Shown: positions 6,671 through 14,165, counted from the first letter of the stretch. The stretch is DNA of 15,039 nucleotides from CAZWHE01 sp964633825 (GCA_964633825.1 CAZWHE010000105.1:1-15039); one strand, 5' to 3'. The notes: a model not told the origin generated them from the sequence alone. A program made the numbers and translations.

Positions 6671-7912
6671 GTGAGTTCTTCCATGAAATACCTGATCGTT
6701 GTTCTGCCCGGCCTGGGCGACCAGCCCCTGGAGCCGCTGAAGGGGAAAACGCCCCTCGAGGCCGCCAAGACGCCGAACCTGGACCGGATCTCGTCCACGG
6801 GCCGCCTCGGCCTGGTGGAGACGCTGGCCGGGAAAGACCGCGCCGGCTCGGAAAAGGCGCTTCTTTCTCTTCTCGGGTACGACACGGCGGGCCTCCGCGT
6901 TGCGCGCGGGCCGCTCGAGGCGGCCGGAATCGGCGTTTCCCTCGGTCCGGACGACCTGGCCCTGCGCATGAACTTCATCTCCACCTTCAACGACGCCCTT
7001 GCGGATCACAACGCCGGCCAGATCCAGGAGTCGGAGGCCGCCGCCCTCGTCAAGATGCTCAACCTCCGCGTCGGAGAGGAGAGGATCGAGTTTCACGCCG
7101 GCCTCGGTTACCGGAACCTTCTCGTCATGAGGGGGTGGGCCGACCTCGATTTCGAAACCGTTCCTCCCCACGAGATCGTGCGCCAGCCGGTGCGCGACTT
7201 CTATCCGTACGGCGCCGATGCGTCGATCCTGATCAACATCCTCGATAAGGCCGGAAAAGAGCTCGGCGATCACGACATCAACCGTGTGCGCGTCGATCTC
7301 GGCGAGAACCCGGCGAACAGCATCTGGCTCTGGGGGCAGGGCCGGGATTTCAGCCTCCCGCCCTTCAGCACGCTCTTTCCGCTCGAGGGGTGTGTCGTGG
7401 GCGCCGTTCCCCTCGTCAAGGGGATCGCCCGCAAGATCGGCTTCGACGTGATCGACGTTCACGGCGCAACGGGCGGCGTGGACACGGACTTCGCCGCGAA
7501 GGTGGAGAAAGCCCTCAGCGCGATGAAGCGATTCGATATCGTGGTCCTCCATGTGGGGGCCGTCAACGAGGCGAGCCACGAGGGGAATCCTTCCGCAAAG
7601 GTCACGGCGATCGAGACGGTGGATTACAGGGTTCTGGGGCCGGTGCTGAAAGGCCTCGAGAAAGTGGAGGCCTGGCGCCTCATGGTCGCCACAGATCACA
7701 TCACGTCCTCTCTCGAATCGACGTGGGTCCGCGGCCCCGTTCCCGTCGCCTTCTGCGGCCACGAGGTCAAGGGGATCAGGCGCTACCCCTTCACCGAAGC
7801 GAACGCGAAGAAGTCGGACCTTTATGTGGAGAAGGGGCACACGCTTCTTGAATTTTTTCTCGGAGTGAAGAGGCTGCAGGACACACCCGCCGGCGGAGAA
7901 GAGGGGAAATAG
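6671..7912 (+). CDS. ApgM-family protein (archaeal-type phosphoglycerate mutase / proposed homoserine kinase) with altered metal site
   Basis: 413 residues, full length for the alkaline-phosphatase-superfamily ApgM group. Family landmarks are present: GKTPLEAAKTPNLD at 25-38, LLGYD at 67-71, RGPLEAAG at 79-86, ANSIWLWGQG at 215-224, GATGGVDTD at 265-273, EASHEG at 300-305 and ATDH at 340-343. The nucleophile serine is kept (S60 in AGSE). However, the first metal aspartate of the DGxGD motif is P13, the aspartate of the DEASH motif is N299, and the histidine expected after TDH is W352. H303, D342 and H343 remain. The ANSIWLWG pattern fits the bacterial branch annotated as proposed homoserine kinase. 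The GTG start at 6671 has GGAG five bases upstream; the ATG at 6683 would be too far from it. Family is sure, activity doubtful. Confidence 0.88.
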   Translation: MSSSMKYLIVVLPGLGDQPLEPLKGKTPLEAAKTPNLDRISSTGRLGLVETLAGKDRAGSEKALLSLLGYDTAGLRVARGPLEAAGIGVSLGPDDLALRMNFISTFNDALADHNAGQIQESEAAALVKMLNLRVGEERIEFHAGLGYRNLLVMRGWADLDFETVPPHEIVRQPVRDFYPYGADASILINILDKAGKELGDHDINRVRVDLGENPANSIWLWGQGRDFSLPPFSTLFPLEGCVVGAVPLVKGIARKIGFDVIDVHGATGGVDTDFAAKVEKALSAMKRFDIVVLHVGAVNEASHEGNPSAKVTAIETVDYRVLGPVLKGLEKVEAWRLMVATDHITSSLESTWVRGPVPVAFCGHEVKGIRRYPFTEANAKKSDLYVEKGHTLLEFFLGVKRLQDTPAGGEEGK

Positions 7913-7929
7913 GAGAAGGGTTCACCCGG
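7912..7929 (+). repeat. 18-bp element shared with 2776-2793 (inverted)
   Basis: The 18 bases starting at the last base of the ApgM stop codon (GGAGAAGGGTTCACCCGG) recur exactly on the minus strand at 2776-2793, within the inverted repeat behind the kinase gene. In both places the element lies just downstream of a gene and in the gene's own direction. Likely a member of a dispersed repeat or 3'-end element family. Confidence 0.55.
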
Positions 7930-8346
7930 GCCGGTCGAGGGGCTCAGGGCATTCCTCGCGCACCCCCCCAAACGCTCCCAAAGCCTCGCGAAGGGGGGGT
8001 GCGCAAGAAATACCCTGGCCCGCGGCCCGGGCAGGATTCCTTCCTATCCCCCTCTCCGCCGGCGGGGGTGACAGCATCCCGCAACATTCCTCGTAAATGG
8101 GGGGAAGAGAAGAAAAGAGTAATTAGGGTTAAGAAAAGAAAAGGGGTATTGGCGGTGCGTTTCTGGTTCGTCTCGCCGGGGAAAAAGCCGATCAGGGCGG
8201 TGCATTTCTGAGAAGGGGTGTAATAAAACCCCCGGGATCTTCATATCAGTGTGTTTCTGGGAAGCTTTCCGAGAGGCCCGGTGAATAAAAGAGAATCAGG
8301 AGCGTATCCGCTCTGACGGGGATCTTAGTGAGGATGGAGAAGTATC
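7913..8346. other. Intergenic region of 434 bp without a credible gene
   Basis: It holds the 18-bp repeat copy and the nested inverted repeat (to 8031), then a CCGCCGGCGG palindrome at 8056-8065, an A/G-rich stretch at 8100-8145, and a near-identical 15-base direct repeat GGCGGTGC[G/A]TTTCTG at 8151-8165 and 8196-8210. The bases before 8347 (GGAGA at 8336-8340) form the ribosome site of the next gene. A 70-codon open frame starting with ATG/GTG-type bases inside the hairpin (7999-8211) has no ribosome site and a low-complexity basic translation, so I do not call it. No strong promoter could be fixed. Confidence 0.5.
7925..8031. repeat. Nested long inverted repeat downstream of the ApgM-family gene
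   Basis: The inner stem pairs 7946-7969 with 7993-8016 (24 positions, 21 exact) around a 23-base loop. An outer 9-bp stem pairs 7925-7933 (CCCGGGCCG) with 8023-8031. The three imperfect inner positions (7950/8012, 7954/8008, 7957/8005) are C.A on the plus strand, which become G.U pairs in RNA copied from the other strand. No T run follows on either side, so it is not a standard intrinsic terminator. It may be a REP-like palindromic element, a structured RNA, or a terminator-like 3' stabiliser. Confidence 0.55.
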
Positions 8347-9396
8347 ATGGTTTCCATATCGGGAATGCAGCGAAAATTAATGATTATTACGGGGATCGTA
8401 TTTTTTGTTTTTGCGGCCGGTTTTCCGGTTTATGCCGCCGACCCGAATTATACGGGCTCTTATGATCTGGAGTTCGACGAGACAACGATCCAGGAACTGC
8501 AGGAATGGGCCCGTCTCTATTGGGAGTGGTATGACACCGGCGTGGTTCCGCCCGGGGCCGCGAACTTTCAGTTCACCGATCCGAGCCAATTCCCGCCGGG
8601 ATTCCATCCCTTCAACGAAGCGCTCGGTCTCTTCGAGCGGATCTACGCGCACCTTCTCGACCTGGACATGTTCAGCGCCGGTTACTATGACATTTGGGAT
8701 CTCTTCGAAGACAATCCCGTCATCCTGGCGCAGTTCAGGTATTACACCGAGACCGGGAAACTCCCTTTCGCCATGCCGGTCGATCCCTCTTCCTGGGGGC
8801 GGTCGGGCCCGTCGGGGAAAAAGGTTCCCGTTGGGTCGACGCCTCCACTACTCCCGGGGAATGTGCCCGCAGATGTCATAGAGTTCGGTAAAAAACTGAA
8901 GGACGCTGTAAATGGGAGCGGGATTTCCAACGGCGGTATTCCCTACGTGCCTGATCCGAAGTTCCCCTGGGAGCCGGGGGGGTTCGACTGTGACGATTTT
9001 GCCGACGCCCTCGTGGGATGGGTCGTCAACGACCTGGGCGATCTCTATCCTGGGATGACGATCTTTCATGTGTGGGTACTGTGGGGATCCGAGACATGGA
9101 TCGGGCACTTCATTACGATCGTGGTCTATAACGGCTACTACTGGATCATCGACGCCCAAACGGGAATGATTCTGGGTCCTTTCATGGTTCCAACACCGAT
9201 CAATCCGAGACCGATCCTGGAAGCCGGGTATTCGGTCCCTCCCGATACTCCGGTCGTGTTGAGATCATCGTATTGTGTGGGGGATCGTCCAAAATGCGAT
9301 CCCGACCCGTGGTGGGACAATCCGCTTATGAGGGATCACGTGCAGAACTCGACGGGCAACGACTGGAGAGACTATGTCCCGCCCGGTTTTCCATGA
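8347..9396 (+). CDS. Secreted transglutaminase-fold (cysteine-protease-like) protein
   Basis: 349 residues with a Sec signal peptide: a basic QRK, a hydrophobic run at about 11-25 and probable cleavage after A30 or A31 (VYA-A-D). The mature protein is acidic and aromatic-rich. The C-terminal part carries a Cys-His-Asp arrangement: C215 in FDCDDFADA, H254 in WIGHFITIV and D269 in YWIIDAQTG. The C-D-D-[FY]-A pattern followed by His and Asp is typical of bacterial transglutaminase-like cysteine peptidases (the LapG/BTLCP type and relatives), so a peptidase or cross-linking role in the periplasm or outside is inferred. The first 200 residues match nothing I know. The start at 8347 is supported by GGAGA six bases upstream. 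Another secreted protein is encoded about 150 bp downstream on the same strand. Confidence 0.72.
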   Translation: MVSISGMQRKLMIITGIVFFVFAAGFPVYAADPNYTGSYDLEFDETTIQELQEWARLYWEWYDTGVVPPGAANFQFTDPSQFPPGFHPFNEALGLFERIYAHLLDLDMFSAGYYDIWDLFEDNPVILAQFRYYTETGKLPFAMPVDPSSWGRSGPSGKKVPVGSTPPLLPGNVPADVIEFGKKLKDAVNGSGISNGGIPYVPDPKFPWEPGGFDCDDFADALVGWVVNDLGDLYPGMTIFHVWVLWGSETWIGHFITIVVYNGYYWIIDAQTGMILGPFMVPTPINPRPILEAGYSVPPDTPVVLRSSYCVGDRPKCDPDPWWDNPLMRDHVQNSTGNDWRDYVPPGFP

Positions 9397-9547
9397 GAGA
9401 TCCCATGGAAAATATGACGAAATCTCCGGCCGGATGACTGGGCTGGGCTTCGAGCCGAAGATGAATAAACCAATGGAATCAGGCTGCAGGCCGAATAGAA
9501 TAAAGAGAAGGTTGGAAGAGAATCTTGCTTTGACAAGGAGTCCGCTG

Positions 9548-10852
9548 ATGAAGCAAACGGCGTTCCTGATTCTTGCCATGGTTACCATGGCGTCCCTCGG
9601 AGCCGCTGCTCTCCAGCCAGGGGACAGCGCCGGTCCGGGGATCGACGAGCTCATTGCCGCGATCAGGGCGAAGGGATATCGCCTCGACCTATCCGCCTAC
9701 GAGGGCCTGCCCCGGACGATTCTCCATGCCGACCTGCGTTATCTGAGCGCTGCCGTCGGCCTGGTGGAGGGACGGCTTGCTGTGATAAGGAGAGACTACC
9801 GTCTTCTCAACGGTAAGAATTCCACCCAGGAAGACCGGGAATTGTATTGGAAGCGCAAGGAATCGTCTCCTCCCCCATGGCTGACAGGACCTTTCCCGGG
9901 TGATATTGGGGTTCTCGACGAGGGGCCGGCCCCTCTTCCGGTCAAACTGCTCCCGTCTCCGGCCCGGCTCCGGGTCTGTCTGGAGAAACTGACTCCCGGG
10001 GAGCGCCGGAAGCTCAAGATCCCCGATCTCACGGCCCCCTTTGAACAGTTGATCCGCGACTGCGCCGCTCACGCGCGCGGTGTCTATTTCGAATCGGGCT
10101 GGCGGAGCGATGATGGAAACCACGGGTGTCCCATGTCGGGCGAGGCGGGTTGTGCCGGAGGGGCCTACCGGGAGACTCCGGGTTATTTCGCGCCGGCCGA
10201 GCTGGGCAAGCTCGTCGGCCGGGTCGAGCAGCTTGTTCGGCCTCAAGAGCAGATCCGCCTCGGGAAATGGCTGGGTGCCAAGCTCCTGGGCCGGATGAAC
10301 GTGGTCGGGATCACGAGCAGCGTCTACTTCGTGGAGGTGGATATGCCCGGAGAGGCGGCGCAGCGCTACATCACATATCCCATCGCCGACGGGAACAGCG
10401 GGCTGCGCGGGGACCGTCCCTGGATCGACCCGGAAAAGGGGGGGCGCGCCGAGAACAGCGTCCGCTCGCCGGTTCATGACCCGCGGTTGGGCCGCCACAG
10501 CCTTCTCAAGATTCCGAGGCCATTCAAGGCCGGGCCTTACCCTCCCGGCCAAAGGGAGTACCAGCAGGAGCGCATCTCCGTCGGGCCCGGTTTCGCCGGG
10601 CAGGAGCCGCCAATCGTTGTTCTGCGCAAGGACGCGGCGTGGAAGCCCTTTTTGGAGGACTATGTCCTCGACAACCGCCTCTCCTTCACGGGGGAGGACG
10701 CGGACACGGCCCGCCTGGTCTGTGTCTTCACGAACATCTCGCCAAAGGGGCTCCTCCGGCTGATCGGCGCCCTGCACGGCACGGATGTAAGCCGCCTGAA
10801 AGGGGATGCCGCTGTTCTGGAGAGGCTCGAGAAGCTCCGTCCCTGCGATTGA
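9548..10852 (+). CDS. Secreted protein of unknown function
   Basis: 434 residues; I do not recognise the family. The N terminus (MKQTAFLILAMVTMASLGAAA) is a typical Sec signal peptide, with cleavage likely after residue 20 or 21. The mature protein has six cysteines (144, 172, 194, 202, 392, 433), suitable for disulfides, and a Gly/Cys-rich stretch at 189-206 (GNHGCP...GCAGGAY). The middle is Pro/Gly-rich and positively charged, with no tandem repeats and no catalytic motif I can defend. The ATG at 9548 is chosen because AAGGAG lies seven bases upstream and the signal peptide begins there. An in-frame ATG at 9374 would overlap the preceding gene and bury the signal sequence. It follows the transglutaminase-fold gene after 151 bp and may share its transcript. 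Confidence 0.75.
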   Translation: MKQTAFLILAMVTMASLGAAALQPGDSAGPGIDELIAAIRAKGYRLDLSAYEGLPRTILHADLRYLSAAVGLVEGRLAVIRRDYRLLNGKNSTQEDRELYWKRKESSPPPWLTGPFPGDIGVLDEGPAPLPVKLLPSPARLRVCLEKLTPGERRKLKIPDLTAPFEQLIRDCAAHARGVYFESGWRSDDGNHGCPMSGEAGCAGGAYRETPGYFAPAELGKLVGRVEQLVRPQEQIRLGKWLGAKLLGRMNVVGITSSVYFVEVDMPGEAAQRYITYPIADGNSGLRGDRPWIDPEKGGRAENSVRSPVHDPRLGRHSLLKIPRPFKAGPYPPGQREYQQERISVGPGFAGQEPPIVVLRKDAAWKPFLEDYVLDNRLSFTGEDADTARLVCVFTNISPKGLLRLIGALHGTDVSRLKGDAAVLERLEKLRPCD

Positions 10853-10894
10853 TCGCTCCCGGGTATCTTCTATCCCGGCAATCCCGGATCGAGC

Positions 10895-11377
10895 CTACCG
10901 TCTGGGTGGAAAAGACCGGTGGGCGTGAAGAACCTTCCACTCGCCGTCCCTGAGAACGAACAGCACGGACTGGGCGAATCGTACGCTGAATGACCTTCCC
11001 TTGTCCGTCACGGCGGTCGTTGTGCCGTCGGCAACGAGCAGGGCGGCTGTTGAAGAGAGCACCGTCACGTGCTGCTGTTCGAGGTCGTAATCAACACTCT
11101 TCAGACCCTGCATTCCCTGTTTTGTCGAATCGAGAGCGTCCTTGCGCGTGAGTATGATCCTGCCGTCCTGGACCTGTGATCCCTTGTCGTTTTCGAGAAC
11201 GAAGGCGTAGAGTTTTTCCAAATCGAGCGTTTGCGCGGCCTTCTCGATCTCGGAGTGTGTCTCGAGAACGGCTTTTTCTATCTCGGCGCGTTCGGAGTCA
11301 TTCATCTGCCCGTCGGCTTGACACGCCGATAGGAGCGCTGCCAATGTCAGGATTGCCGCTGCTTTCATTGTTGTCAT
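10895..11377 (-). CDS. NTF2-like (SnoaL/DUF4440-type) lipoprotein
   Basis: 160 residues. The N terminus (MTTMKAAAILTLAALLSAC) is a lipoprotein signal with the lipobox LLSAC and lipidated cysteine C19. The mature part begins with a long charged helix (ERAEIEKAVLETHSEIEKAA), then alternating strand-like segments ending in VLFVLRDGEWKVLHAHRSF. That closing W-K-[VI]-x-H-x-H-x-S pattern and the length are typical of the NTF2-like superfamily, so a small ligand-binding or enzymatic cone-shaped fold at the membrane is inferred. GGAG lies nine bases upstream of the ATG at 11377. The frame stays open further upstream to 11812, but that part is antisense-like, overlaps the FG-GAP gene and lacks a signal peptide at its start. 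It converges on the secreted-protein gene ending at 10852. Confidence 0.75.
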   Translation of the reverse strand: MTTMKAAAILTLAALLSACQADGQMNDSERAEIEKAVLETHSEIEKAAQTLDLEKLYAFVLENDKGSQVQDGRIILTRKDALDSTKQGMQGLKSVDYDLEQQHVTVLSSTAALLVADGTTTAVTDKGRSFSVRFAQSVLFVLRDGEWKVLHAHRSFPPRR

Positions 11378-11490
11378 GTTGTTGGTCTCCTTTCTTGGGA
11401 GCCGTGTTGTTCCTAAGGTGCGTCGGGTGGAGAGCTCCGAGCAGCCTTCTGTTGTATAAGAGATATTACGCAATCGGTCGGAAATTGCCG

Positions 11491-13083
11491 CTATTGAATC
11501 GAAGTCACTATGTAGTTTGTTTTGGTACTGTGCTGGCATGCCTGGGCCCAAAGGTCTCGGCCTGCCGCGCCTGTCGGTATGGTGAACGTCCATTCCGCTT
11601 TCCCCGTGGAGTCGGATACGATCATCCCGTTGGCCTGTTTCGGTTTTGTTAGATCGAGTGTCACATCGAGGAGCGAAACATAAGTGCTGCCCTTTCCCTT
11701 GAGGCTGTATGCGAGATAGGTGTCCGTGTTCGGGTTCATGTTCATCGCTGTAAATGATACGGTCCGGCCCGCCATGAGCAGATCGGGGAAGGCTGTGAGC
11801 AGATTCGAGCAATTCAGGTTGTAAACGTATGCCGAACCGGAATTGGTAGCATTGACATCATCCCATTTGCAGCCGACAACGGCAACATCGCCTGATACGG
11901 AGGTCGAATTACCGTAGTGGTCGTAGGGATCCAAGTCGGAGGGTTCCAGTTTGGCCTCCTCGATCCAGTTAGCCCCGTCGTGCTTGAACACATACGCCGC
12001 ACCGCCTTCGGTACAGAGGCGCCGGTGTCTATATGCGCCGATTACGGTTACATCGCTTGAGACAGAGGCTGCATAACCGAAATTGGCTTCGTCTATAAAA
12101 TCGAGTGCAGTGAGCTTAGCTTCCTGGCTCCAGCTTGTCCCATCGTATCTGAACACGTATGCCGCGCCGGTATTGCTGTCGTTGCCTGGGATGCGGTCAT
12201 GATACGGCGCTCCGATAACAGCAACATCTCCTGAAACCGACGTGATGCGCCCGAACTCGTCGAAAGCGACCGGATCGTCATGCATCAGCTTGGCCTCTTC
12301 GACCCAGTTCGTTCCGTCGTATCTGAACACATACGCCGCACCGGCATCGCTTCCATTGAAGTCATGATAGGGTGCGCCGATAACGGCTACATTTCCCGAA
12401 ACCGGCACAGCACGTCCGAAGCTGTCTCCTGAACAGGGAACACTGGGCAATATCTTGGCCTCCTCGTTCCAGTTCGTTCCATCGTATCTGAACACGTATG
12501 CCGCGCCGCCGCTGTCGTCCCCGGTTGCTCCCACAAAGGCGACATTGCCCGAGATCGATACGGAATAGCCGAAATGATCATAGTCCATCAATGCAGCGGG
12601 TAAGAGGTTCGCCTCTTGCACCCAGTCCGTTCCGTTGTAGCGGAAGATGTACGCCGTGCCGTTATTTACATGACCGTTGCCGTCGTCCAAGTAAGCCCCG
12701 ACGATCGCAACATCGTCAAAGAGAGCGACACTCCATCCGAAATGGTCATCGGTCACGACTTCTGCTGGCAGGAGTCTCGTCTCTCGCACCCAGTTCGTCC
12801 CGTTGAAACGAAATACGAATGCCGAGCCGGCGTTACCTCCATGGTCGTCGGTGGCCCATGCACCGATGAGGATCACATCGCCCGAAACCGCTACCGAAAA
12901 GCCGAAGTTATCGTCGCCCTGGCCATTGATATCTCTCAGCTTGGCGACCTGAACCGGGTTGCAGCCTTGGTCGGTGCTGCTGTTCCTGGGATTCAAAACC
13001 GCAGTGTCCTGAATTCCGTTTGGCAATGCCGTTATGATCATGATCGCAGACAGTGATAAGAATATGAGGGCTTTACACAACAT
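11491..13083 (-). CDS. Exported seven-bladed FG-GAP beta-propeller protein with C-terminal beta-sandwich-like domain
   Basis: 530 residues. It starts with an export signal (MLCKALIFLSLSAIMIITALPNG). Seven tandem repeats follow, starting at about residues 57, 112, 168, 219, 274, 332 and 387, spaced 51-58 residues. Each has the plan [DEY]xxFG-xxVxVSGDVAxxGA-(acidic Gly/Asn loop)-GxAYVFRYDGTxW-xxEAKL. These are FG-GAP/integrin-alpha-type blades, and seven make one closed propeller. The acidic loops (for example DDGNG, DFNGSDAG) look like calcium sites. Residues 430-530 form a separate domain ending WAQACQ...VTSIQ, similar in style to C-terminal domains on exported proteins of Planctomycetes-like bacteria. 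GGAGG lies seven bases before the ATG at 13083; the open frame to 13194 lacks this. Probably a secreted or surface binding protein; ligand unknown. Confidence 0.85.
   Translation of the reverse strand: MLCKALIFLSLSAIMIITALPNGIQDTAVLNPRNSSTDQGCNPVQVAKLRDINGQGDDNFGFSVAVSGDVILIGAWATDDHGGNAGSAFVFRFNGTNWVRETRLLPAEVVTDDHFGWSVALFDDVAIVGAYLDDGNGHVNNGTAYIFRYNGTDWVQEANLLPAALMDYDHFGYSVSISGNVAFVGATGDDSGGAAYVFRYDGTNWNEEAKILPSVPCSGDSFGRAVPVSGNVAVIGAPYHDFNGSDAGAAYVFRYDGTNWVEEAKLMHDDPVAFDEFGRITSVSGDVAVIGAPYHDRIPGNDSNTGAAYVFRYDGTSWSQEAKLTALDFIDEANFGYAASVSSDVTVIGAYRHRRLCTEGGAAYVFKHDGANWIEEAKLEPSDLDPYDHYGNSTSVSGDVAVVGCKWDDVNATNSGSAYVYNLNCSNLLTAFPDLLMAGRTVSFTAMNMNPNTDTYLAYSLKGKGSTYVSLLDVTLDLTKPKQANGMIVSDSTGKAEWTFTIPTGAAGRDLWAQACQHSTKTNYIVTSIQ
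11640..12990 (-). repeat. Tandem DNA repeat of about 155-175 bp encoding the FG-GAP blades
   Basis: The repeats are visible at DNA level. Variants of the segment coding AYVFRYDGT (on the plus strand CGTATCTGAACAC[AG]TA[CT]GC) recur near 11974, 12144, 12316 and 12484, and more diverged near 12640 and 12805. The closest pair is blades four and five, around 12196-12240 and 12361-12405, where the ATCATGA-to-GGCGC segment is nearly the same. This indicates internal duplication with later divergence, and a spot prone to recombination. Confidence 0.6.
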
Positions 13084-13318
13084 TCTGGTTCCTCCGGACT
13101 TGTTGTTTTCCATTACCGGGAAAATGTCGTCATCCCAAGCGAAATATATGTTAATCCGGTATCGGGTCGCCGATCTCTTTACCCGGGAGAGCACCCCTTT
13201 ATTTAGATACCGATATTCTACACAAAAACGGTTCGAATGGGAAAGGTTAATCGGTTTGGGTTATTCCTCGAACGTTAGATTGATACCCGTCATTTCTTCT
13301 GCAAAGTAGCGCTCTCCG
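13084..13318. promoter_or_regulatory. Intergenic region carrying the FG-GAP gene's leader
   Basis: This 235-bp stretch separates the FG-GAP gene (start 13083) from the SDR gene (stop 13319), both on the minus strand. It is more A/T-rich than its surroundings, mainly around 13195-13290. A weak minus-strand promoter candidate is TTGTGT and TAAATA about 14 bp apart near 13203-13228, with less than ideal spacing. The 13084-13095 segment holds the GGAGG ribosome site. I see no gene or strong hairpin. Confidence 0.3.
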
Positions 13319-14113
13319 TCATGCCGTGTACCCACCGTCTACGGTCAGAGCCGATCCCGTGACAAAAGAGGACTCGTCACAGGCCAGAAACAATATCGCT
13401 CGAGCGATCTCAAGAGGGTGGGCAAATCGGTTGAGCGGCGTCGTGTCCGGAGAGGCATTCCATGCCTCTGTCGAAGAGACCTCGGGCCACATGGAAGAGC
13501 TTTCCCACATGGGAGTTTTCACCGCACCGGGAACGACGCAGTTTACGCGAATGTTGCTCCCGAGCTTCGCACATTCGAGAGCGGCCGTTTTCGTGAGCTG
13601 GATCACGGCTGCTTTGCCGGCGCAATAGGCGCTCGCACCGGGACTGGCTTTGACGCCCGAGGCTGAAGAGACATTGACGATCGAGCCCTTGCCGGATCGG
13701 TTCATGGCCTTCATGGCGGTCGCGGTACCGAGAAAAGTTCCGTCAAGATTGACGGCCAGAACGCGTCTCCAATGGGCCAGCGTGAGCTCCGTCAGGGGCG
13801 TGTCATCCGTGATGCCGGCGCAGTTGACCACGATGTCTATATTACCCCACGTTTCTTCGACCATGCGGACGGCTTCTGCCCATGCCGTCTCGGAGGTGAC
13901 GTCCATCGGGATCGCAAGAGCCGTACCGCCGGCCGCCTCGATCTCGCGCGTCGCTGAATCCGCCCCGGCCCTGTCGATATCACTGACAGCGACCTTGGCG
14001 CCCTCGCGCGCGAACAACAGGGCGGTTTCGCGTCCGATCCCGGAAGCGGCCCCGGTGATTAGAGCGGCCTTGGCGCGCAGCCGGCCGTGATCGTGTTCGC
14101 CTTGAGTTTCCAT
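13319..14113 (-). CDS. Classical short-chain dehydrogenase/reductase (FabG-like)
   Basis: 264 residues, normal for a classical SDR, a cytoplasmic NAD(P)-dependent oxidoreductase. The cofactor loop TGAASGIG is at 20-27. D45 at the end of strand two (VSDID) favours NAD(H) over NADP(H). NCAG is at 97-100 (usually NNAG), and the catalytic set is N122, S150, Y163 and K167. The PG motif and TPMW follow at about 199-207, and the C terminus is VDGGYTA. All catalytic residues are intact. The closest style is the 3-oxoacyl-ACP reductase / hydroxysteroid or cyclic alcohol dehydrogenase group; sequence alone does not fix the substrate. The ATG at 14113 has GGAG eight bases upstream. It lies 52 bp downstream of the UDG-like gene on the same strand and could share its message. 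Confidence 0.9.
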   Translation of the reverse strand: METQGEHDHGRLRAKAALITGAASGIGRETALLFAREGAKVAVSDIDRAGADSATREIEAAGGTALAIPMDVTSETAWAEAVRMVEETWGNIDIVVNCAGITDDTPLTELTLAHWRRVLAVNLDGTFLGTATAMKAMNRSGKGSIVNVSSASGVKASPGASAYCAGKAAVIQLTKTAALECAKLGSNIRVNCVVPGAVKTPMWESSSMWPEVSSTEAWNASPDTTPLNRFAHPLEIARAILFLACDESSFVTGSALTVDGGYTA

Positions 14114-14165
14114 GTGTACTTCTCCGGATAACGCCCGCGAATCGAGCCGCCGGGCGGCGCGGGGA

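Noticed and set aside
5707..7840. Long minus-strand open frames opposite the RmlD-like and ApgM-family genes
   Set aside because: Arg/Pro/Gly-rich translations with no family motifs, while the plus-strand frames carry clear domain signatures.
7999..8211. Possible 70-residue basic protein in the intergenic region
   Set aside because: It starts inside the long inverted repeat, lacks a ribosome site, and its composition follows the A/G-rich and GC-rich DNA beneath it.
9387..9412. 9-bp inverted repeat (TTTTCCATG/CATGGAAAA) over the stop codon of the transglutaminase-fold gene
   Set aside because: Short and A/T-rich, with no T run after the stem. Could be chance; not enough to call a terminator.
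9374..9547. Upstream in-frame ATG for the secreted unknown protein
   Set aside because: It would overlap the previous gene and place about 58 unrelated residues before a textbook signal peptide that has its own AAGGAG site.
9689..10777. 362-codon minus-strand open frame opposite the secreted unknown protein
   Set aside because: The plus-strand frame has an ideal ribosome site and a signal peptide. The minus frame has neither and reads as a shadow.
10853..10894. Small CCGGG/CCCGG stem between convergent genes ending at 10852 and 10895
   Set aside because: Only five base pairs and no T run, so it is too weak to call a terminator even though the position is suitable.
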